Positions 55,067 through 64,000 of a DNA stretch of 64,000 bases are shown here, one piece after another; position 1 is the first letter of the stretch; each line of letters opens with the position of its first letter. The notes below the pieces were generated by a model that was given only the letters and a program-made list of their open reading frames with translations, was not told where the DNA came from and made no database searches. The translations under genes and the position numbers were made by a program. The stretch comes from Mycolicibacterium komossense. Lineage in GTDB: Bacteria; Actinomycetota; Actinomycetes; Mycobacteriales; Mycobacteriaceae. The stretch lies in the NCBI RefSeq assembly GCF_025822605.1, contig NZ_JACKTY010000049.1:1-64000 (forward strand). The letters are read 5' to 3'.

Positions 55067-57000
55067 CCGATTACGCACTGAGCACCGAGGACATCACCCT
55101 GGAGATGGCCGACGGTGTCGCGCTGGCTATGACGCTGTACCGCCCGATCACCGACGGGCCCGTGCCGGTTCTGGTCGAGGCGCTGCCGTACCGCAAGGAC
55201 GACATGCTGGAGCGGGATCTATATGACAGGCTGGTCACCCAATACGGTTTCGCCGTGTGCCGCGTCGATGTGCGGGGCACCGGATCCTCCGGTGGACCGG
55301 CCACCGACGAATACCCGGTCACCGAACTCGACGACCTGAACACGGTGATCGACTGGCTGGCGGCGCAGCAGTGGTCGAATGGCTCTGTCGGCATGTTCGG
55401 TTGGTCCTACAGCGGATTCAACTCGCTGCAGGTCGCGGCCACCCGGCCCGCCGCGCTCAAAGCGATCGTGCCCGTCTACTCCTCGGATGACCGTTACAAC
55501 GACGACGTGCACAACATCGGCGGCGCATTGCGGCTGCTGGACTTGGTCGACTATCCGTCCTTCATGGTCGCCATGAATGCCATGCCGCCGGTTCCGGCGC
55601 TGTGGTCGGGCGACTGGCGTGCGCAATGGCGGCACCGGATCGAGTCCAACGAGCCGTGGTTGTTCACCTGGCGGGCCGAGCAACGTCGCCAACCCTATTG
55701 GCAGCAGGGTTCGATCCGGCCCGACTACGCCCGCGTGACCTGCCCGACGATGATCGTCGCCGGTTGGGCGGATGGCTACCGCAACAACACCTTCCGCACC
55801 GTGGAGGCGCTCGAAGAGGCCGGCACGCCGTGGAAGCTGTTGATCGGGCCATGGAGTCACATGGGGACCGAGACGTCGCTGCCCGGACCATGGGTGGACC
55901 TGACCGCCGAGATGGCGCGCTGGTTCGACCGGTGGCTTCGTGACGACGACAACGGAGTGGACACCGAACCGCGCGTCCAGATCTTCCACCGCCGAAGCAC
56001 CCGGCCCGAACCCGACCTGGCCGAGCTGAGGGGAGTGTGGCGGGCGCACCCGGGAATGCCGTTGGCGGACAACAAGACCCTCGACTTCGATCTGGGCACC
56101 GGCGTTGTCCAGCACGCGATGATCGGCGATATCGGTACAGCAGCCTGGAACAGCTGCGCGGGGGCACTGCCCTGGGGGCAGCCGACCGACCAACGCTACG
56201 ACAATGCGGGATCGCTGACGTGGGACTTCCCGGGGGACGATCTGCACGTCTACGGCCATCCCATACTGCGGCTACGGGTCCGTGCGGATCGCCCGGTGGC
56301 GTCCGTGTCGGCCAAACTGTGCGACGTGTTCGCCGATGGCACCTCGGTGTTGATCACCCGCGGGTTCCTGAACCTGACTCACCGTGGCGGTTATGACGCC
56401 GACCCGGTGGCGTTGGAGCCCGGTGAGTGGGTCGACGTCGATGTCGAACTCGAGGCGACCGCATGGAGTCTCGACGACGGGCACCTACTGCGGCTCGCGG
56501 TCGCGGGCGGCGACTGGCCCAACGCCACCGTTCCACCGGAACCCCTCACCCTGGAGATCGACCGCGAAGCATCCCGGCTGTCCGTTCCGGTGTTGACGAG
56601 TCTGGACGACCTCGACGAGCCCGAGCTGGTGCACGTCGTGCCGGAGAAGTTGCAGAGCTCGGACGGAATTACCTGGGCGGTCGAACGAGATGTGTTGGCG
56701 CGCAGGACGAGATGCCGAACCGAGCATGGCAGCGACTGGGTGAGCACAAAGGGTTATCGCTGTCGCGAGCACTACACGGGACTGGTCGAGCTGGACACCC
56801 GGACCTTCGCGCAACGGGCGGAGGCATTCGCCCGCTTCGATGTCGAGTTCCCCGAAGGTCGCACCGCTACGCAGTCCACGATGACAGTCGACCTCGACGC
56901 CACGCACCTACACCTCGACGTGCACGTCGAAGCCTTCGACGGCGATCAGCTGTTCGCCGAGAAGCGCTGGCAAAAGAGCATTCTCAGAGATCTCGGATGA
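55063..57000 (+). CDS. CocE/NonD family hydrolase (peptidase S15-like)
   Basis: The 645-aa protein has an alpha/beta-hydrolase core with the nucleophile in GWSYSG (about Ser115), Asp near GWADGYRNN (about 237) and His in GPWSHMG (about 266), followed by a beta-jelly-roll domain, as in cocaine esterase CocE and X-Pro dipeptidyl peptidases. It hydrolyses an ester or amide bond. No signal peptide is present, so it acts inside the cell on the imported compound. It lies between the ABC ATPase and enoyl-CoA hydratase genes, with 4-base overlaps. Confidence 0.88.
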   Translation: MTDYALSTEDITLEMADGVALAMTLYRPITDGPVPVLVEALPYRKDDMLERDLYDRLVTQYGFAVCRVDVRGTGSSGGPATDEYPVTELDDLNTVIDWLAAQQWSNGSVGMFGWSYSGFNSLQVAATRPAALKAIVPVYSSDDRYNDDVHNIGGALRLLDLVDYPSFMVAMNAMPPVPALWSGDWRAQWRHRIESNEPWLFTWRAEQRRQPYWQQGSIRPDYARVTCPTMIVAGWADGYRNNTFRTVEALEEAGTPWKLLIGPWSHMGTETSLPGPWVDLTAEMARWFDRWLRDDDNGVDTEPRVQIFHRRSTRPEPDLAELRGVWRAHPGMPLADNKTLDFDLGTGVVQHAMIGDIGTAAWNSCAGALPWGQPTDQRYDNAGSLTWDFPGDDLHVYGHPILRLRVRADRPVASVSAKLCDVFADGTSVLITRGFLNLTHRGGYDADPVALEPGEWVDVDVELEATAWSLDDGHLLRLAVAGGDWPNATVPPEPLTLEIDREASRLSVPVLTSLDDLDEPELVHVVPEKLQSSDGITWAVERDVLARRTRCRTEHGSDWVSTKGYRCREHYTGLVELDTRTFAQRAEAFARFDVEFPEGRTATQSTMTVDLDATHLHLDVHVEAFDGDQLFAEKRWQKSILRDLG

Positions 57001-57755
57001 CAGGAATCATGACCCAGGCAATAACCGTCACGGAACAACAGCACTGTCTGCACGTGCAGCTGTCGCGTCCGGAGAAGAAGAACGCGATCGACGCCGGCAT
57101 GGCGGCAGAGCTGCACGAAGTCTGCGAACGTCTGGAGGTGACGCCGCGGACGCTGGTGCTCAGCGGATCCGGCGGGGTGTTCGCCGCGGGCGCCGACCTG
57201 GCCGAAATGCGGGACCGGCGTGCCCCGCAGGCACTGGCCGGGATCAACTCGTTCCTGTTCCGGCGGATCGCACAGCTGCCGATGCCCGTCATCGCGGCCG
57301 TCGACGGCTGGGCCCTGGGCGGCGGTGCCGAACTGGCCTACGCCGCCGACTTCCGCATCGCGACCGTCAACGCCCGGTTCGGTAATCCGGAAGTGGGTCT
57401 CGGTGTTGCCGCCGCGGCCGGTGGGAGTTGGCGGCTCGCGGCCCTGGTCGGGGAGCCGATGGCCAAGCACATCCTGCTGGCCGGGCGCGTTCTCGATGCG
57501 CAGGAGGCGCTCACGGCCGGACTGGTCACCGAGGTCGTCGCGCCGGAAGAATTGTTGGACAGCGCATTTCGGCTGGCTGGTCAGGTCGCGAAGGGCGCGC
57601 CCGCCGCGGTCCGGCTCACCAAGGCACTCATGGGTATGCCGGAGTCGGCGCACCCCGTGGTCGACAACATGGCGCAGGCGTTACTGTTCGAAAGCGACGA
57701 GAAGTACGAGCGGATGACGGCATTTCTGGAGAAGCGCAATGTCCGCACTTCCTGA
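56997..57755 (+). CDS. Enoyl-CoA hydratase/isomerase
   Basis: The 252-aa crotonase has the oxyanion-hole segments GGVFAAGADLAEM and VDGWALGGGAELAYAADF, with the catalytic-region FGNPEVGLGVAAAAGGSWRL. It hydrates or isomerises an unsaturated acyl-CoA made by the dehydrogenases. ATG 56997 overlaps the hydrolase stop; an ATG at 57009 is a possible later start. Its 3' end overlaps the next gene by 17 bases. Confidence 0.88.
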   Translation: MTGIMTQAITVTEQQHCLHVQLSRPEKKNAIDAGMAAELHEVCERLEVTPRTLVLSGSGGVFAAGADLAEMRDRRAPQALAGINSFLFRRIAQLPMPVIAAVDGWALGGGAELAYAADFRIATVNARFGNPEVGLGVAAAAGGSWRLAALVGEPMAKHILLAGRVLDAQEALTAGLVTEVVAPEELLDSAFRLAGQVAKGAPAAVRLTKALMGMPESAHPVVDNMAQALLFESDEKYERMTAFLEKRNVRTS

Positions 57756-58587
57756 ACTCGTCGGAGTCGTCGGTGGCGGCCGGATGGGCGCGGGTATTGC
57801 CCACGCCTTCCTGGCCACCGGGTGCGAGGTCGTGGTCCGAGAAGCCGACCCCGACAGCGCACAGGCGGCCGCCGCCCGCATCGAGAAATCGATCCGCACC
57901 GCGATCGAGCGGGGCACCGTCACCGAATCCTGGCCAGCGGTGTCGAGTCGGCTGCGCGTGGTCACGTCGTTCGAGGAGCTGGCGGACCGGGCACTGGTGA
58001 TCGAGGCCGTTCCGGAGATCATCGAGCTCAAGGCCGACGTGCTGACCGCGGTCGAGAAGTCGGTGGCACCGGAATGTGTGCTCGCCAGCAACACCTCGTC
58101 GTTGTCGATCGACACGCTGGCCGGCGCACTCGACGCGCCGCAGCGCTTCATCGGCCTGCATTTCTTCAACCCCGTTCCCACCAGCGAGCTCGTCGAGATC
58201 GTCAACGGTGCCAGGACGGATCCACAGCTGCGTGCCGATGCGGTGCGGTGGGTCAATGCACTCGGTAAACAAGCTGTCTCCGTGCGTGATTCGCCTGGTT
58301 TTGCCACATCGCGGCTAGGTGTCGTGATAGCGCTGGAGGCGATGCGGATGCTCGAAGAGGGCGTCGCATCGGCGGAGGACATCGACACGGCGATGAAGCT
58401 CGGCTACAAACACCCCGTCGGTCCGCTGGCGCTGACCGACATCGTCGGCCTCGACGTCCGCTTGGACATCGCCGGCCATTTGGCGGACACCCTCGGCCCG
58501 CGGTTCGCGCCGCCGGCCATTCTGCGAGAACTCGTCGCGCAGGGTCACACCGGCCGCAAGGCCGGGCGCGGTTTCTACGTCTACTGA
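57739..58587 (+). CDS. 3-Hydroxyacyl-CoA dehydrogenase
   Basis: The 282-aa protein shows the NAD motif VGVVGGGRMGAGIAHAF, EAVPEIIELK and the catalytic His in GLHFFNPVP, with the helical C-domain (GYKHPVGPLALTDIVGLDV). It oxidises the hydroxyacyl-CoA from the hydratase. With the CoA-transferase, dehydrogenases and hydratase it gives a near-complete beta-oxidation spiral; a thiolase is missing from the operon. Confidence 0.9.
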   Translation: MSALPELVGVVGGGRMGAGIAHAFLATGCEVVVREADPDSAQAAAARIEKSIRTAIERGTVTESWPAVSSRLRVVTSFEELADRALVIEAVPEIIELKADVLTAVEKSVAPECVLASNTSSLSIDTLAGALDAPQRFIGLHFFNPVPTSELVEIVNGARTDPQLRADAVRWVNALGKQAVSVRDSPGFATSRLGVVIALEAMRMLEEGVASAEDIDTAMKLGYKHPVGPLALTDIVGLDVRLDIAGHLADTLGPRFAPPAILRELVAQGHTGRKAGRGFYVY

Positions 58588-58601
58588 TTCAAGGAGTTGC
58601 C

Positions 58602-59915
58602 ATGCTTGATGTTGTCGTGCTCGGAGCGGGTCTGGCGGGTTTGAGCGCCGCCCGCGATCTACGCCGCGCCGGGTGTGAGGTGACGCTGCTGGAGGCGCGT
58701 GACCGCATCGGCGGCAGGGTTCTGCAGACCACGCTGGACGACGGCAGGGTCGTCCAGCTCGGCGGGGAGTTGATCGGCACGGCGCACACCTCGTACCGCG
58801 CTCTGGTCGACGAGCTCGGGCTCACGCTGCGCGAGAGCTACAGCGCCGAACCGGGCGAGACCGTTTGGGACATCGACGATTCGGTGCTGACGGGCGATCC
58901 GGCACCGTGGATGTCGGACGAAGACCATGCCGACTACGCCCGCGTGGTGGGGTTGTTCGTGGACTTGGCCAAGGGGGTCGACCCGGACAATCCGTGGGCC
59001 CATCCCGACGCTGCAGCGCTCGACAGCGTGTCGTTCCACGCGTGGTTGCGCAGCGTCGGCGCACGCGACAGCGTGGTGCGGATGTTCGAGCTGGCGAAGG
59101 CCGGTCTGGCCGCTGATTCCCTCAAACGCACGTCGCTGCTGGCGGAGCTGCGCAAGGCGGCGGTGGCGGGTGACGGGCTCAGCAACTACTACGACGTCGA
59201 GCAGTGGACCAAGTTCACGGTTGCCGAGGGCAGCGCCACGGTGGCTGCGCGGATGGCCGAGGAACTGCGCGATCACATCCGCCTGTCCAGCGTGGTCACC
59301 GCGATCGACGTGCATCCCGATCGGGTGGAGGTGGTACTTGCCACCGGCGAAGTGGTCACCGCCGCCAACGTCATCTGCGCGATCCCTGTCGCACCCCTGC
59401 GGCGGATCGCCATCAGCGGCCTCAGCGCCGAGCGGCTGCGGGCGCTTCGCCGGGTGCGTAACTCGCTGACCGCGAAAGTGGTTGCGGCCTACGAGACATC
59501 GTTCTGGCGCGATCTCGGCAAGAACGGCTCGTCCTACAGCGATGGCCTGGTGGGCTCGACCTGGATCCAGGGGCCCGGTGTCATCTCGGCGTTGGTCGCG
59601 CCGTCACAGCTGGCGTTTCATCTGGCCGGTGACCAGTCGGCACGAGACCGCGATGCGCTCGACGCGCTGGCCCGGATGTACGGCTCCCAGGCTGCGCAGC
59701 CAACGGCGCTGTTCACCCGAGAGTGGTCCACCGAGCCGTTCACGCTGGGCTACATGGCCCACTACGCACCGGGAGATCTGACCGCGATCGGTCCCACCCA
59801 CAGCCAGCCCGAGGGCCGGTTCTTCGTCGCTGGCTCGGATTACTGGGTGGCCGGTTACATGGAGGGGGCGGTCCGTACCGGCCGCGCCGCAGCAGAAGGG
59901 GTCCTGTCCCGTTAG
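58602..59915 (+). CDS. Flavin monoamine oxidase
   Basis: The 437-aa protein begins MLDVVVLGAGLAGLSAARDL, with the FAD motif, followed by LLEARDRIGGRV and a C-terminal FAD segment (GRFFVAGSDYWVAGYMEGAVRTGRAAA in two parts). The general layout matches monoamine and tyramine oxidases (MAO/AmiO). It would deaminate a primary or secondary amine to an aldehyde that the ALDH at 48257 could use. A GGAG motif precedes ATG 58602. It sits 14 bp after the hydroxyacyl-CoA dehydrogenase. Confidence 0.88.
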   Translation: MLDVVVLGAGLAGLSAARDLRRAGCEVTLLEARDRIGGRVLQTTLDDGRVVQLGGELIGTAHTSYRALVDELGLTLRESYSAEPGETVWDIDDSVLTGDPAPWMSDEDHADYARVVGLFVDLAKGVDPDNPWAHPDAAALDSVSFHAWLRSVGARDSVVRMFELAKAGLAADSLKRTSLLAELRKAAVAGDGLSNYYDVEQWTKFTVAEGSATVAARMAEELRDHIRLSSVVTAIDVHPDRVEVVLATGEVVTAANVICAIPVAPLRRIAISGLSAERLRALRRVRNSLTAKVVAAYETSFWRDLGKNGSSYSDGLVGSTWIQGPGVISALVAPSQLAFHLAGDQSARDRDALDALARMYGSQAAQPTALFTREWSTEPFTLGYMAHYAPGDLTAIGPTHSQPEGRFFVAGSDYWVAGYMEGAVRTGRAAAEGVLSR

Positions 59916-59937
59916 CGGCCCGCTGTCGGCGGATCCG

Positions 59938-61320
59938 GTGGCCAGGTCGGCGCGGTTTGACCCGCGTCGGCCCATCGACCGCGAACTCCGGTCGGCAATG
60001 CCATCGGGATTCACCTTCATCGCGGTCGGGGACTGCATCATGTCGCGGCCGCTGGGCGCGACCGTTGCCGCCGACCCGGAGTTCGCCCGGGTGATCGCAC
60101 TGCTGCGCTCCGCCGACCTCCGGTACGGGAACCTGGAGACGACGATCGTCGACTTGGACACCTTCACCGGTAGCCCGTACTCGTGGGATGCCGACTGGAC
60201 CCTTGCCAGTCACCCCGGTGTCGCCCCTGATCTCGCCGGGCTCGGCCTGCAGATCGTCTCCCGGGCGAACAACCACGCGCTGGACTGGGGACTCGAGGGC
60301 ATGCTCGAGACGTCCCGGCGTCTTGACGAGGCGGGCATCGTGCATGCGGGCGTCGGCAGGCACGGCGGGCTCGCTCGCTCACCCCGCTACCTCGAACTGC
60401 CGCAGGGACGCGTCGGCCTGGTCTCGTTCGCCTCGACCTTCCGGCCGACGTCAGAGGCGCTGCACTATTGCGGCGCGGCGCCCGGCCGACCGGGCGTCAG
60501 TGCGCTCGCCATCGAGACCACCCACCTGGTCGAGCGGGAGCTCTACGCCGCGCTGACCGCGCTGGGCCCGGACTCCGGTGATGTCATCACCCGGTTCGGT
60601 GTGCGGTTCGCACCCGCGCAGCAGCGGGCGATGCGCTACGAACCGGACGAGAACGACCTCGCCGATATCCTCAAGAACATCCGATTGGCGGCCCAACACT
60701 CCGATTTCGTGATCGCGGCCCTGCACGCGCACCAGGCCGAGAACGAGTGGGAGTCGGGTTTGCAGATCCTGCGCCCCGCGGCCTTCGTGTCGGACGTCGC
60801 GCGTGCCGCCATCGACGCCGGTGCGGCAGCGTTCGTCACCACCGGCAATCACAATGTGGGATCGATCGAAATATACCGGGGCAAGCCAATTTTCACGGGG
60901 CTGGGCAATTTCTTCTGGAGTGACATTCAGGAGCCCCTCTCCGCGGAGCTACACCAACTGCCGGCCAACCGGCGCCTGCTTGCCGAGGCGTTCGAGTATC
61001 CGCGGCGCGCTACGGACGCCGACCTGTCCGCCATCGTCAATGCCACTGGGGGGTTCGCCAACGAATTCACCTTCGAGACGGTGGTGCCGCGAGCCGTCTA
61101 TCAGAGCACCCCGGATGGCGATCTGTGTCTGAGTGAGCTGGCGATCTACCCCGTGAGCCTGCGCTACGGCGAGCGCCTCACCAGAAGTGGCATCCCCGCC
61201 CCGCCGGGGCCGCGGCAGGCCAAGAAGATCCTCGCCGATCTCATGGAGATGTCACCGACCGTCGACATCAGAGTCGTCGAGGACGACGGCTGGGTGCACG
61301 GTCGGGTGAACGTGGCTTAG
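59938..61320 (+). CDS. CapA/PgsA-family metallophosphoesterase-like protein
   Basis: The 460-aa protein starts at GTG 59938 (an ATG at 59998 is the alternative). It belongs to the CapA (poly-gamma-glutamate capsule) family with metal-site motifs FIAVGDCIMSRP, YGNLETTIVD, VSRANNHALDWG, LHAHQAEN and TTGNHNVGSIEIYRGKPIFTGLGNF (in parts). No signal peptide or membrane helix is visible, unlike capsule CapA proteins. The fold is that of calcineurin-like phosphoesterases. As the last gene of a catabolic operon it may act on a phosphorylated or amide-linked intermediate. This is unproven. Confidence 0.82.
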   Translation: MARSARFDPRRPIDRELRSAMPSGFTFIAVGDCIMSRPLGATVAADPEFARVIALLRSADLRYGNLETTIVDLDTFTGSPYSWDADWTLASHPGVAPDLAGLGLQIVSRANNHALDWGLEGMLETSRRLDEAGIVHAGVGRHGGLARSPRYLELPQGRVGLVSFASTFRPTSEALHYCGAAPGRPGVSALAIETTHLVERELYAALTALGPDSGDVITRFGVRFAPAQQRAMRYEPDENDLADILKNIRLAAQHSDFVIAALHAHQAENEWESGLQILRPAAFVSDVARAAIDAGAAAFVTTGNHNVGSIEIYRGKPIFTGLGNFFWSDIQEPLSAELHQLPANRRLLAEAFEYPRRATDADLSAIVNATGGFANEFTFETVVPRAVYQSTPDGDLCLSELAIYPVSLRYGERLTRSGIPAPPGPRQAKKILADLMEMSPTVDIRVVEDDGWVHGRVNVA

Positions 61321-61338
61321 CGGTTCGGCGGCACCAGC

Positions 61339-61980
61339 TCAGCCGGGGAGTGGCGGGGTGGTGCCTTCGAAGTGGTTTCGGCCGAGGGTGTCGACGAAAG
61401 TGGGGCCGAGCAGCTCGAACTCGCTGCGGTAGGCGTCGGCCCAGGCGCCGAACGGTTGATGTGCCAGGTACTCGTTGCGAAACCGGTCGTCCTCGGAGAC
61501 CTCGGTGGCGCAGAACTCGGGTATGACCAGATCGATTACCGGGCTGCCGCGCTCGACCTCGGCGAGCACGAGGGGCTCGTTGCGGGCCAGGAACCGATCG
61601 ATGATCCAGCCGTCCTCGCCCAGCCAGACCGAGTGGCGGATCTTGGCGACGACGTGTTCCGCGCGCGCAACGATCTGCCCGGCGACCAGTGGATCGAGGC
61701 TTCGTTCGGCCTCATAGCGGGTGCCACCGGCGGCAGGCCCCTTGGCGGTCATGGTGCCTATCGCCTCGTCCCCGAGAGATGCCACCAGCGCGTGAGGAGC
61801 GGTATCGGATTCACCGGTTGCGGGGCCCTGCAGGCGTACGCGGACCGCGTAGCCGTCGGATGCGAACAGATAGGCCTGAACGATGAGCACGGGACTGGGA
61901 TCAGAGGTTGCGACGGCAGGTAATTCGTGGACGAAGAATTTCCGTTCGAACTCGAAATCGCCGGAGCCGGAGTCGGACAT
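61339..61980 (-). CDS. CYTH-domain protein
   Basis: The 213-aa protein begins MSDSGSGDFEFERKFFVHEL at ATG 61980, with the signature ExExK (Glu10, Glu12, Lys14). Further charged strands follow (RVRLQ, TAKGPAAGGTRYEAE, WIIDRFL, LVLAEVE), the tunnel-lining acidic and basic residues of CYTH/triphosphate tunnel metalloenzymes. These hydrolyse triphosphates or bind polyphosphate. It is convergent with the operon's last gene and divergent from clpB, so the HAIR site may affect it too. Confidence 0.85.
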   Translation of the reverse strand: MSDSGSGDFEFERKFFVHELPAVATSDPSPVLIVQAYLFASDGYAVRVRLQGPATGESDTAPHALVASLGDEAIGTMTAKGPAAGGTRYEAERSLDPLVAGQIVARAEHVVAKIRHSVWLGEDGWIIDRFLARNEPLVLAEVERGSPVIDLVIPEFCATEVSEDDRFRNEYLAHQPFGAWADAYRSEFELLGPTFVDTLGRNHFEGTTPPLPG

Positions 61981-62050
61981 AGACAGACGGTAGCGGCTAC
62001 CGCGTCGAACGGCGCCCAGAGTGCGGCGCAATCTCACCAAGTCGGCTAGA

Positions 62051-62071
62051 CTTGAGTGGAATAGACTCAAC
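62051..62071. promoter_or_regulatory. HAIR site (HspR operator) upstream of clpB
   Basis: CTTGAGT-N7-ACTCAAC matches the HAIR consensus in 13 of 14 defined positions. It lies 68-88 bp before the clpB start and 71-91 bp from the divergent CYTH gene. Confidence 0.88.
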
Positions 62072-62138
62072 CTTGACTGTGTTGGACAACGCGAGAAGCA
62101 TTTCCCCACCCGTATCGAACCAGGAAAGGTTAGGTGTC

Positions 62139-64000
<1,862 letters not shown>

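Overview
The window is GC-rich chromosomal DNA from a mycobacterium, most likely an environmental Mycolicibacterium-type species. The evidence is a dnaK-grpE-dnaJ-hspR operon and a clpB gene whose proteins closely resemble those of M. tuberculosis, HspR-binding HAIR sites in front of both, an AtpE-like protein of mycobacterial type, and frequent GTG starts with 4-base stop/start overlaps.

Region 1-16 kb is an accessory zone with decay and mobile-element debris. It opens with the end of an IS21-type element (three 20-bp units at 24-bp spacing) abutting a frameshifted WXG100-like gene. A frameshifted EF-Tu domain II mini-protein and a 563-aa membrane protein precede it in the same direction. 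Then come a 47-codon small gene, an MmyB-type regulator divergent from an MFS exporter, a frameshifted IS481 transposase, a DUF1905-PIN fusion protein, an NmrA-like oxidoreductase, and a TetR gene divergent from an amidohydrolase / APC permease / M24 peptidase operon. A decayed IS481 copy ends this zone.

Region 16.4-18.7 kb holds a compact cassette: a near-ideal palindromic operator, a TetR regulator, a family-1 glycosyltransferase and a stand-alone paralogue of the ATP synthase c subunit (AtpE). This is the most unusual system in the window. Together the genes look like an inducible defence against an inhibitor of the ATP synthase c-ring: glycosylation of the compound plus a substitute target. 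That role is inference.

Region 19-30.6 kb has the heat-shock operon with two HAIR sites, an aldose-1-epimerase-like protein, a flavohemoglobin-like globin-reductase, a GAP/LysE-type membrane protein, and guanine deaminase flanked by two divergent paralogues of an unusual ABM-ABM-transmembrane protein. A C-terminal remnant of a xanthine dehydrogenase-type subunit lies beside the deaminase.

Region 30.6-40.4 kb is a lysine/pipecolate-end catabolic locus: a coupled operon (glutamate-type dehydrogenase, 2-oxoadipate dioxygenase HglS, aminoadipate-semialdehyde dehydrogenase AmaB, DadA-like FAD oxidase), LysR and FadR-type regulators, and a large D-2-hydroxyglutarate dehydrogenase-like flavo-iron-sulfur protein. 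The enzymes chain pipecolate to aminoadipate, 2-oxoadipate, D-2-hydroxyglutarate and 2-oxoglutarate.

Region 40.4-61.3 kb has TetR and IclR regulators, a Rieske-oxygenase reductase, and a 16-gene, 18-kb operon. The operon carries acyl-CoA dehydrogenases, a CoA-transferase, a dienoyl-CoA-reductase-like SDR, a Rieske oxygenase with a CntA-type bridging glutamate, an aldehyde dehydrogenase, a complete dipeptide-type ABC importer, a CocE/NonD hydrolase, hydratase, hydroxyacyl-CoA dehydrogenase, amine oxidase and a CapA-like protein. It looks like a dedicated uptake and degradation pathway for an N-alkylated, acyl-bearing compound whose identity is not evident. The window ends with a CYTH protein and the first two thirds of clpB.
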